From Candidatus Poribacteria bacterium (GTDB lineage: Bacteria > Abyssobacteria > SURF-5): a stretch of DNA of 17,478 nt. Positions 7,279 to 13,469 of the stretch are shown one piece after another. Within the stretch, counting starts at the first letter, position 1, and every line of letters begins with the position of its first letter. The notes beneath the pieces are model-generated. The model was not told the DNA's origin, ran no database searches, and saw only the letters and a list, made by a program, of their open reading frames with translations. The position numbers were made by a program, and so were the translations under genes. The DNA lies in assembly GCA_016215705.1 (NCBI GenBank), contig JACRIR010000144.1:1-17478 (forward strand). Reading direction: 5' to 3'.

Positions 7279-7961
7279 TTCCAATTAGAGATAAAAATCC
7301 GACTGACCTTTTTCCGGCGGTCACGATTCTGATCATTGGGGCCAACATAGCCCTATTCGTGTTTCAGCTTTCGGAGGGCATCAGCCATTTTGAGCGCTTT
7401 GTCATGAGCTACGCGCTCATCCCGAAGCAGTTCACGGCCCATCCGTTTGCCTCGGACCAGTACATCTCAATATTCACAAGTATGTTTATGCATGGCAGCC
7501 TGCTGCATCTGGGAGGCAACATGCTTTTCCTGTGGATTTTCGGGAACAACGTCGAAGACTACCTCGGACATTTCAAATTCGCTGTCTTCTACCTGGCATG
7601 TGGTGTCGCCGCCACACTGGCGCACGTCCTGACGCATCCCGTCTCCCCCGTGCCGACAATCGGCGCAAGCGGCGCGATATCAGGAGTGCTCGGCGCATAT
7701 TTCCTGCTTTTTCCCAGGGCAAAGATCGTTACGCTCGTGCCCATCTTTATTTTTCTTTATTTCATTGAAGTGCCGGCCTTCCTTTTCCTGGGACTATACA
7801 TAGCCCTCCAGTTTCTCTATGGGCTGCCCAGCCTCTCAGGGGGGCCCACAGAAGCTCAAGGCATCGCCTGGTTCGCTCACATCGGGGGATTCTTCGCCGG
7901 ATTCTTCTTCCTCTTTCTTCTCGGTGGTCGAAGAGGGTTCCGCAGGCGACAGTACTACTGA
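7275..7961 (+). CDS. Rhomboid-family intramembrane serine protease
   Basis: A membrane protease that cuts transmembrane segments of other proteins; 228 aa, about six hydrophobic segments. Visible motifs: HGSLLHLGGNMLFLWIFGNNVED (rhomboid helix-2 region; catalytic-site His and Asn), the nucleophile Ser132 in GASGAISG, and the catalytic His202 in AHIGGFFAGF. The family start MIPIRDKNPT is typical. The start codon overlaps the stop of the mannosidase gene (ATGA at 7275-7278), so the two are probably one operon, an uncommon pairing. The C-terminus is short and basic (GRRGFRRRQYY). No clear terminator follows; the next gene has its own promoter 140 bp downstream. Confidence 0.95.
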   Translation: MIPIRDKNPTDLFPAVTILIIGANIALFVFQLSEGISHFERFVMSYALIPKQFTAHPFASDQYISIFTSMFMHGSLLHLGGNMLFLWIFGNNVEDYLGHFKFAVFYLACGVAATLAHVLTHPVSPVPTIGASGAISGVLGAYFLLFPRAKIVTLVPIFIFLYFIEVPAFLFLGLYIALQFLYGLPSLSGGPTEAQGIAWFAHIGGFFAGFFFLFLLGGRRGFRRRQYY

Positions 7962-8099
7962 GTGCCCGGAGCGAACCGCTTTCAATCCATTTGGGCTGAA
8001 TATGTCCGGCCGCTGACATCCTCTTATTAACTCATAGCTTAACCATCTCAATATATAGTGTCCTTTCTGGAAAAATTTACAACATATTGCATTTTCTTT

Positions 8100-8128
8100 T
8101 TGACTTCCTCCAGTTCCGGTGGTATAAT
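8100..8128 (+). promoter_or_regulatory. Strong sigma70 promoter for the ParA-CBM operon
   Basis: TTGACT (8100-8105), exactly 17 bp, then a perfect TATAAT (8123-8128). Transcription should start near 8135. The leader contains a small dyad, GGGCG (8142-8146) with CGCCC (8155-8159), and the ribosome site GGAGG at 8197-8201. A second TATAAT (8147-8152) lies in this dyad but has no well-spaced -35. Confidence 0.75.
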
Positions 8129-8206
8129 TATTGTCAAAATAGGGCGTATAATCTCGCCCGAGGGACGGTTACAGAGGGGATTTGAGGGCATAGGGGGGAG
8201 GAAGCG

Positions 8207-9253
8207 ATGAAGACGCTTGCGGTGGTCAATCAGAAAGGCGGTTGCGGCAAGACCACCATAGCCGTGAACATGGCTGCATGCATCGCGGCCGGTGGGGAGA
8301 AGGTCTTACTGATAGACATGGACCCTCAAGGGCACGCATCAATTGCGCTTGGCACGAACGGAGACCAATGTGAGCCGACGATTTACAATTCTCTGACTGA
8401 CGAAGAAGACAACATCTGTTCTCTTTCGAGCACGGTTATTGAGATCGGCGAGAACCTGTGGCTTGTTCCCTCGAACATCTGGCTGAGCGCAATCGAACAG
8501 CAACTGGCGGGTAAGAGAGGCCGCGAGGACAGATTGCGCGATTGTCTTGTCGAGGTCGTGGAACGTTACGATTACTGCATCATAGACTGCCCTCCGAGCG
8601 TAGGTCTCTTGACGATGAACGCTCTTCGAGCGGCCCAGCTCGCCCTTATTCCCATCGACATGAGCCGCTTCTCACTGCACGGCCTGCAAAAGCTCACTGA
8701 GACCATCAGCGTCTTGTGTTCACAGACTTCGCACATGGTCCACACGCGAGTCGTGGCAAACATTTTCGACTCGCGCACCAAGTTCGCCAAAAACATGCTC
8801 GCGTCGTTGCAAAACGATCTGGGGGATAACCTCTGCAAGACGGTAATACACAGGTGCGTGAAGGTCGCAGAAGCGGCAATGCTCGGTCTGCCCATAAGAA
8901 AATCTGCTCCGTATTCGAGCGCCCATGAGGATTTCGCGGACCTCGCAATGGAAATCGTGATGAATCAGCATCTCTTCGAGACCCCTGACCCCTTCCCCGC
9001 TCGTGTCATGTTCTCGTACTTTGCGCCCGAAGCGCATGAGGTCAAAGTGGCCGGCGACTTCAACAATTGGTTCCCATCGGGGCGCTACAAGCTGAGGAAA
9101 GAGCAGGATGGGAAATGGAGTTTGTTCCTCCCTCTGAAGCAGGGAAAATACAGGTATAAATTCATTGTTGACGGCGAGTGGCGAGAAGACCCCTCGAATC
9201 CGCTGCAGGAGCTTGGCGGTTTCGGCGAAAAGAATTCGGTGCTTGAGATTTGA
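8207..9253 (+). CDS. ParA-family ATPase fused to an AMPK-beta/CBM48-type glycogen-binding domain
   Basis: 348 aa in two parts. Residues 1 to about 255 are a ParA/Soj ATPase: deviant Walker A KGGCGKTT (10-17, with signature lysine K10), LLIDMDPQGHAS with D37 and D39, Walker B CIIDCPPS with D127. Such ATPases dimerise with ATP and position plasmids, chromosomes or large protein cargo on the nucleoid. Residues about 265-348 form an early-set carbohydrate-binding domain: VAGDFNNW, GKYRYKFIVDGEW, and a final KNSVLEI. W288, K318, W325 and N343 line up with the glycogen-contact residues known in AMPK-beta (W100, K126, W133, N150). GGAGG lies 5 nt before the ATG. The stop is 16 nt before the next gene. 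A role in tethering or segregating polysaccharide granules is my inference; a structural, non-sugar-binding role is the alternative. Confidence 0.93.
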   Translation: MKTLAVVNQKGGCGKTTIAVNMAACIAAGGEKVLLIDMDPQGHASIALGTNGDQCEPTIYNSLTDEEDNICSLSSTVIEIGENLWLVPSNIWLSAIEQQLAGKRGREDRLRDCLVEVVERYDYCIIDCPPSVGLLTMNALRAAQLALIPIDMSRFSLHGLQKLTETISVLCSQTSHMVHTRVVANIFDSRTKFAKNMLASLQNDLGDNLCKTVIHRCVKVAEAAMLGLPIRKSAPYSSAHEDFADLAMEIVMNQHLFETPDPFPARVMFSYFAPEAHEVKVAGDFNNWFPSGRYKLRKEQDGKWSLFLPLKQGKYRYKFIVDGEWREDPSNPLQELGGFGEKNSVLEI

Positions 9254-9269
9254 AGGAACGGAGCTATCC

Positions 9270-9920
9270 ATGCGAGGCGCGCAGCATCAAAAGAAGGCCG
9301 CCAAGAGTTTTGAGGATATCTCCCACTATTTCTTATCCGCAGCCGAGGCGGATGGCTCACACAATGTGACAGGAACGGCTGGCCACCTGGAAGATTCAAA
9401 TGTTCCACCGACCTCCGACAGCAAGCCGGCAAGTCCGCGAGGCGCAACAGCACCCGCGCGCAGACGAGAGAACTGCGCCTCGTGCGCTCACCTGATTGCA
9501 GCCAGGGGAGGCCAGCCGTTCCAATGTCGCATCTACTCGGCGCAGCATGAGGAATATAAGGTTGCGCGCCGCGAGAGAATCGATCTCGAGGAAGGGCGGA
9601 CGTGCCCCTATTTCATGCGCGTCACCTCGAGACAACTCGAAGATATCCTGCGAAGCCACGGCAGTCAACTGAGTTCGGAGCAAGTGCGCGAATACGCGCA
9701 TGAGGTGGATGAGCAGGTTATTCTGAATAAGACGATAACTTTCTCCCCCCGCGCCGGCATGACCCCCGAGGAAGTCTTACGCGAGGAGTTGCTCAGATAT
9801 CTTGTTGACGGCTACTCGATAGTCGAAGCCACCGTGACCCGCAAAGAAAGCCATTCCGAAGACAAACACTCCAAGACTGTCATGCATAAGACCAAGCTGC
9901 GCGTGAAGCAGGAGATTTGA
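9270..9920 (+). CDS. Unrecognised four-cysteine protein, likely partner of the ParA-CBM protein
   Basis: 216 aa; I do not recognise a named family. The N-terminus (MRGAQHQKKAAKSFEDISHYFLS) is a basic stretch followed by a short possible helix, then a low-complexity linker to about residue 60. A cysteine cluster follows: C69xxC72, C86, C112, with spacing suited to zinc or an Fe-S cluster. The C-terminal half (FSPRAGMTPEEVLREELLRYLVDGYSIVEATV...) is charged and probably folded. ATG at 9270 has CGGAG 6 nt upstream. It starts 16 nt after the ParA-CBM stop and no other promoter intervenes, so it is almost certainly co-transcribed. ParA partners often carry a basic N-terminal peptide that stimulates the ATPase; that role here is inference only. 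Confidence 0.85.
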   Translation: MRGAQHQKKAAKSFEDISHYFLSAAEADGSHNVTGTAGHLEDSNVPPTSDSKPASPRGATAPARRRENCASCAHLIAARGGQPFQCRIYSAQHEEYKVARRERIDLEEGRTCPYFMRVTSRQLEDILRSHGSQLSSEQVREYAHEVDEQVILNKTITFSPRAGMTPEEVLREELLRYLVDGYSIVEATVTRKESHSEDKHSKTVMHKTKLRVKQEI

Positions 9921-9963
9921 CGCAGATTCCGGAGTTTGCGCTCAGAGCGGTCATTTCGTTTGC

Positions 9964-9991
9964 TTGACATTGAGACTTTGACTGGTATAAT
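9964..9991 (+). promoter_or_regulatory. Consensus sigma70 promoter for tRNA-Val
   Basis: Perfect TTGACA (9964-9969), a 16-bp spacer and perfect TATAAT (9986-9991). Predicted start near 9998, about 32 nt before the tRNA, as expected for a stable-RNA gene. Confidence 0.8.
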
Positions 9992-10029
9992 AAAGAAGCG
10001 CTGCAAATGGTCCTGCAGTCTGATTAGCA

Positions 10030-10103
10030 GGGCGGTTAGCTCAGTTGGCGAGAGCGCCTGCCTTACAAGCAGGAGGCCACTGGTTCGAGTCCAGTACCGC
10101 CCA
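10030..10103 (+). tRNA. tRNA-Val, anticodon UAC
   Basis: A complete cloverleaf: acceptor arms GGGCGGT (10030-10036) and ACCGCCC (10096-10102), D-arm GCTC/GAGC, anticodon stem CCTGC/GCAGG with loop CTTACAA giving anticodon TAC at 10064-10066, T-arm ACTGG-TTCGAGT-CCAGT, discriminator A at 10103. The following bases are CAA, so the 3' CCA is not encoded and must be added by the CCA enzyme. It lies alone between the ParA-CBM unit and the MaoC gene. No obvious attachment site or integrase is next to it. Confidence 0.97.
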
Positions 10104-10257
10104 CAAGATCGGCGATTTCAAAGAGGCCCTTCACGATCTCTCTCCCGGCATCTCATTTCTTTTGAATCTTCTGACTGAAAGCATGGAAACCCTTGCGCCT
10201 TGCGTGGTTTCGCTTTTGCATTGCTCCTTGCGACTTTTGATTTTTTCGGATAAGGGA

Positions 10258-10286
10258 TTGACTTCTCGTCCGCCCGAAGGTATGCT
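10258..10286 (+). promoter_or_regulatory. Sigma70 promoter for the MaoC-SDR pair
   Basis: TTGACT (10258-10263), a 17-bp spacer, then TATGCT (10281-10286). The leader would be about 75 nt and ends in AAAGGAGAG before the ATG at 10369. Confidence 0.55.
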
Positions 10287-10368
10287 TTCTTGACAAATGT
10301 TTGCGGTGAGGCCGCGATTTTCCACTATGGAGTGTTTCTGGCTGTGACGCAGGAAAGGAGAGACAAAA

Positions 10369-10833
10369 ATGGCGGCGGAAGTCCTTCCCATTGGTGAAAT
10401 CAGGGAACGTATTGGCAAGGAGCTTGGAATAAGCGATTGGGTCGCAATCGACCAACGGAGGATCAATCAGTTCGCTGACTGCACGAATGACCATCAATGG
10501 ATTCACGTCGATGAAGAAGCTGCGGCAAAAGGACCGTTCGGCAAGACCATCGCGCACGGATACCTGACGGTTTCCTTACTTCCCCACTTTTCCGCCGGCA
10601 TAGGCGTGATTCCTGAAGGCACGATGATGGCGATCAACTACGGAATGAACAAACTCAGGTTCGTCAATCCGGTGAAAGTCGGCTCAAGAGTCCGCGACCG
10701 AATCACGCTCAGCAACGTCGAGGAAAAAGGTGGCGGGCGATTTCTCATTACCACGACCCACACCGTGGAGATAGAGGGTGAAGACAAGCCTGCTTGCGTC
10801 GCCGAGACACTAAGCATGTTTTTCACAAAATAA
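10369..10833 (+). CDS. MaoC/NodN-like hotdog-fold hydratase
   Basis: A 154-aa single hotdog-domain protein of the (R)-specific enoyl-CoA hydratase superfamily, closest in look to the NodN-like branch. The hydratase-2 motif is present: FADCTNDHQWIHVDEEAA...FGKTIAHGYL. D41 and H46 have the same five-residue spacing as the catalytic Asp/His pair of PhaJ-type hydratases. Expected activity is reversible hydration of a trans-2-enoyl-CoA to the (R)-3-hydroxyacyl-CoA; the chain length is unknown. A good AGGAG site precedes the ATG. An SDR dehydrogenase follows after 74 bp on the same strand, a sensible partner for acyl-CoA or 3-hydroxyacid metabolism. Confidence 0.93.
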   Translation: MAAEVLPIGEIRERIGKELGISDWVAIDQRRINQFADCTNDHQWIHVDEEAAAKGPFGKTIAHGYLTVSLLPHFSAGIGVIPEGTMMAINYGMNKLRFVNPVKVGSRVRDRITLSNVEEKGGGRFLITTTHTVEIEGEDKPACVAETLSMFFTK

Positions 10834-10907
10834 CACATGGGAAGAAGTGTGAAGTATCCGCGCCTGTCAATGACTATTCTCGACAAGAATGAAGGAGGTA
10901 TCTCAGA

Positions 10908-11669
10908 ATGAGCAGTGAGTTTCGTCTTGATGGTAAGGTGGCGATTGTCACGGGCGCCAGCCGCGGCATAGGAGAGGCAATTGCCAGAATGTTTGTCCGC
11001 AATGGCGCAAAAGTGGTAATCTCGTCGCGCAAACAGGACTCGCTCAACGCGGTCGCTGACTCCATCAAGAAATCGGGCGGCGAAGCGCTTCCCGTCGCAT
11101 GTCACACGGGCAAGGTTGAAATGATAAATGCGCTTTTCGACAAAGCGCTCGAGAAATATGGGAGACTCGACATCCTCGTAAACAATGCGGCCACCAATCC
11201 TTTTTTCGGCAGCATTCTCGATATTTCTGAAGCCGAATACGAGAAGACCTTCGAGGTCAACACGAAGGGATATTTCTTCATGGCGCAGAAGGCCGGCAGG
11301 ATCATGGCCGAGCAAAAGTCCGGTTCAATTGTCAATATTGCCTCTGTCGCGGGACTCCATGCCTCGCCGATGCAGGCCGTGTATGGCATGACCAAGGCCG
11401 CCGTCGTTCTTATGACGAAGGCATATGCAAAAGAGCTAGGCGCTCATGGCGTGCGATGCAACGCCATCTGCCCGGGCTTGACTGAGACCCATTTCGCTAA
11501 AGTGCTCATCGAGACCGAGGAGATTTACAATTACGCGGTCAAGAATATCCCGTTAGGAAGGCACGCCCAACCCGATGAAATCGCAGGGGCCGCCTTGTAC
11601 CTGGCGTCGGACGCCTCGAGTTTCACGACAGGATCAGTGATCGTTGTCGACGGCGGCAACACGGCCTGA
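10908..11669 (+). CDS. Short-chain dehydrogenase/reductase (SDR), FabG-like
   Basis: 253 aa, classical SDR length. The nucleotide-binding motif TGASRGIG (15-22), the NNAA motif (92-95), and the catalytic S146, Y159 and K163 (YGMTK) are all present, as is the C-terminal LASDASSFTTGSVIVVDGG. Asn near 118 (FEVNTKG) completes the tetrad. R38 region 'ISSRKQ' after the second strand suggests a preference for NADP(H). GAAGGAGG lies just upstream of the ATG. Substrate is not fixed by sequence; with the MaoC hydratase next to it, a 3-hydroxyacyl or related alcohol/ketone is plausible. It converges on the S28 peptidase gene with 71 bp between the stops. Confidence 0.95.
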   Translation: MSSEFRLDGKVAIVTGASRGIGEAIARMFVRNGAKVVISSRKQDSLNAVADSIKKSGGEALPVACHTGKVEMINALFDKALEKYGRLDILVNNAATNPFFGSILDISEAEYEKTFEVNTKGYFFMAQKAGRIMAEQKSGSIVNIASVAGLHASPMQAVYGMTKAAVVLMTKAYAKELGAHGVRCNAICPGLTETHFAKVLIETEEIYNYAVKNIPLGRHAQPDEIAGAALYLASDASSFTTGSVIVVDGGNTA

Positions 11670-11740
11670 CAACCGGTTGCAGTATGCGCCTCCGTCTTTG
11701 CCGCCGTCGGCCGTTCAGGAGTGATTGGCTGTCTCTTCGC

Positions 11741-13027
11741 CTACTTGCCGTCAATGCGTTTCAGCATCTCAGCCAATATCTTGCGGGCAAGTTCGGGATC
11801 ATCGCGGTCGGGGCAGTGGCGGCCTTCAGGCACAAAGAAATACTTTCCGTTCTTTATTTTGTAATCGGGTTGAACACTGACTGAGAGCCACGGATCCATG
11901 CCGCCGGTGACGTATATGATGGGAATGGCAAGTGACTCAAGCAGTTTCCGCTGGGACCATTCCCCGACTGCGGAAGGCGGGTCCTCGCCGAACAATTCGC
12001 GGCACTCTTCGCAGAAATCATCATGTTTTCGGATAAATAGCCCTTCAGGGTCTTCTGACGCCAGAAAGCCACCGATCTCGGCGCACATCTGGTAGCGCCA
12101 TGCATGCCAGTTGTGGATACCTTCCGCGACCTCATTGGCAGCAACTTTACGCGCTGACGATGCCTGCGCATATCTCCATGCCTCACCGTCACCAAATTGA
12201 TTGTCCATTCGATGCATAACTCTCAAGAAAGAGCGTGTCGGCAGGAATGATAACATCTGGAAAGCCGGCTTCAATCTCTTCAGTCGCGGGAATTGGGTAA
12301 CCCCCATGATCGTTGCATGCAGAAACTCCCGTTCCGTCCAGTTCGCATCGAACAACTCTACTGGTTCGAGATTCTTCGAGTGTCGCGCGAGACGCTTGTA
12401 ACAGGCATCTCCCAAGGTCTTCCTGACCTGACGGTCATAGCCGTAATCCAGGAAAGGCCAGTCCACGACGCCACTCGAGCATAGTATTACTTCGACGTCG
12501 TCGGGATATTTCGCGGCAAACTCCAAGACCAAAGCTCCCCCATAGCTCCATCCTGCAACCATCCAAGGGCCCGGGTATTCTTTCTTCAACTCCTGCGCCA
12601 CCTCATGCGCGTCGGCCAGGGCCTGCTCGACACGCACATATGAGGGGACCGATTGATCTTCACCCTGCGTCAGACTTTGGCCGTATCCGCGATGCTCGGC
12701 CTGAACATAGATTATCCGGAACCCTTTGCCATGAAGGCGAAACAACCTGAGAAGATGTTCGTCAGTCAGGTCTGTTTCGTTGCCGAAATGAAAGAACACG
12801 GGCGCGTTCGGCGGCACGCCGTCAGGAATCAGAATGTCGACATGTTGATCCAGCGTCGGACCACTGGGATCGGCATGGTCCGCCGGCTGCGAGATCACCT
12901 TGTGGATGATTTTGTAGTCCTGTGCGTTATCGGCGTCCCGATTGGCCGTCGCGCACGATGCAGAGCACGCCAGCGACAGAATCAGACAAAAAAGGAATAT
13001 ATCTCGACGCGTTCCATTGGCTTTCAT
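11741..13027 (-). CDS. Exported serine peptidase, S28-like (prolyl/dipeptidyl peptidase family)
   Basis: 428 aa from the ATG at 13027. An N-terminal basic stretch and hydrophobic core (MKANGTRRDIFLFCLILSLACSASC) give a Sec signal peptide; cysteines at the end could be lipidated, but the lipobox is not classical. The alpha/beta-hydrolase body carries S161 in AGWSYGG, D378 in TGGMDPWL and H404 in EGRHCPD, the arrangement and local motifs of the S28 group (prolyl carboxypeptidase and tripeptidyl aminopeptidases). HFGNETDL and VQAEHRGYGQS are family hallmarks. It would trim proline-containing peptides outside the inner membrane. An upstream in-frame start at 13078 is less likely, because the 13027 ATG follows GGAAGGGGAAG and begins a proper signal peptide. 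Confidence 0.9.
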   Translation of the reverse strand: MKANGTRRDIFLFCLILSLACSASCATANRDADNAQDYKIIHKVISQPADHADPSGPTLDQHVDILIPDGVPPNAPVFFHFGNETDLTDEHLLRLFRLHGKGFRIIYVQAEHRGYGQSLTQGEDQSVPSYVRVEQALADAHEVAQELKKEYPGPWMVAGWSYGGALVLEFAAKYPDDVEVILCSSGVVDWPFLDYGYDRQVRKTLGDACYKRLARHSKNLEPVELFDANWTEREFLHATIMGVTQFPRLKRLKPAFQMLSFLPTRSFLRVMHRMDNQFGDGEAWRYAQASSARKVAANEVAEGIHNWHAWRYQMCAEIGGFLASEDPEGLFIRKHDDFCEECRELFGEDPPSAVGEWSQRKLLESLAIPIIYVTGGMDPWLSVSVQPDYKIKNGKYFFVPEGRHCPDRDDPELARKILAEMLKRIDGK

Positions 13028-13066
13028 TTCGTATCTTCCCCTTCCGGTTCCGAGGCTCGATATCGA

Positions 13067-13096
13067 AGTATATATCATTGGGCCGTCATGTTACAA
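13067..13096 (-). promoter_or_regulatory. Possible promoter for the S28 peptidase gene
   Basis: On the - strand TTGTAA (13096-13091), an 18-bp spacer, then TATACT (13072-13067), about 40 bp before the start codon. The match is moderate and it overlaps the start of the opposite ORF. Confidence 0.3.
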
Positions 13097-13384
13097 GACC
13101 AGGTTTACGTTCGGACTTCGCTGGCAACCCAGATTGACGTTTTTGCGACGTCATCACCCGATGCGGCTCTTGATGTCGACCTTGGAGCCCTCGCGCCAAC
13201 ACCTATTCCGATGATCGGGGATGGGAGCGGCAAGTTCTTTACTCATTTTGTGGTCCCCGGCGCGGTTGCGGTTCCGGCATTCATTACGGTCACCGCCTTC
13301 ACTCCGCCTCCGGGAATACCGACCTCGCACATCAGCAATCTTGTCGACGACGTCGCCGTTATTTCGCCGACGGTCGACCGCTGA
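13088..13384 (+). CDS. Short orphan ORF, possible remnant of a larger surface protein
   Basis: 98 aa from ATG at 13088, rich in Val, Ala, Pro and Thr with alternating beta-strand character (QIDVFATSSPDAALDVDLG, GKFFTHFVVPGAVAVPAFITVTAFTPP). The pattern resembles the beta-sandwich end of surface-exposed proteins that contain an 'A.SSD' motif, but I cannot name a family. In favour of a real gene are the protein-like composition and a hairpin 33 nt after the stop. Against are the absence of a ribosome site or signal peptide, and the fact that the frame runs open upstream through the antisense of the peptidase gene. A truncated 3' end of a once larger gene is the simplest reading. Confidence 0.4.
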   Translation: MLQDQVYVRTSLATQIDVFATSSPDAALDVDLGALAPTPIPMIGDGSGKFFTHFVVPGAVAVPAFITVTAFTPPPGIPTSHISNLVDDVAVISPTVDR

Positions 13385-13416
13385 TCACACATCTGATGAG
13401 CGCTGTTCTCTCCGTT

Positions 13417-13452
13417 CGTGCCGGCGGCGAGTCACCGCCGGCACGATTTCTT
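13417..13452 (+). terminator. Rho-independent-type terminator
   Basis: A perfect 11-bp stem: CGTGCCGGCGG (13417-13427) and its complement (13435-13445) around the 7-nt loop CGAGTCA, followed by ATTTCTT. The T-run is short. It lies between the ends of two converging genes (33 nt after the + ORF, 25 nt past the - strand stop), so it may serve both. Confidence 0.7.
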
Positions 13453-13469
13453 AGCCATCTGCAAACCCG

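Noticed and set aside
10030-10130. tRNA-associated integration site
   Set aside because: No partial tRNA copy, integrase or compositional break was found on either side.
12653-13087. N-terminal extension of the orphan + strand ORF
   Set aside because: This part lies wholly antisense to the S28 peptidase and shows no coding character of its own.
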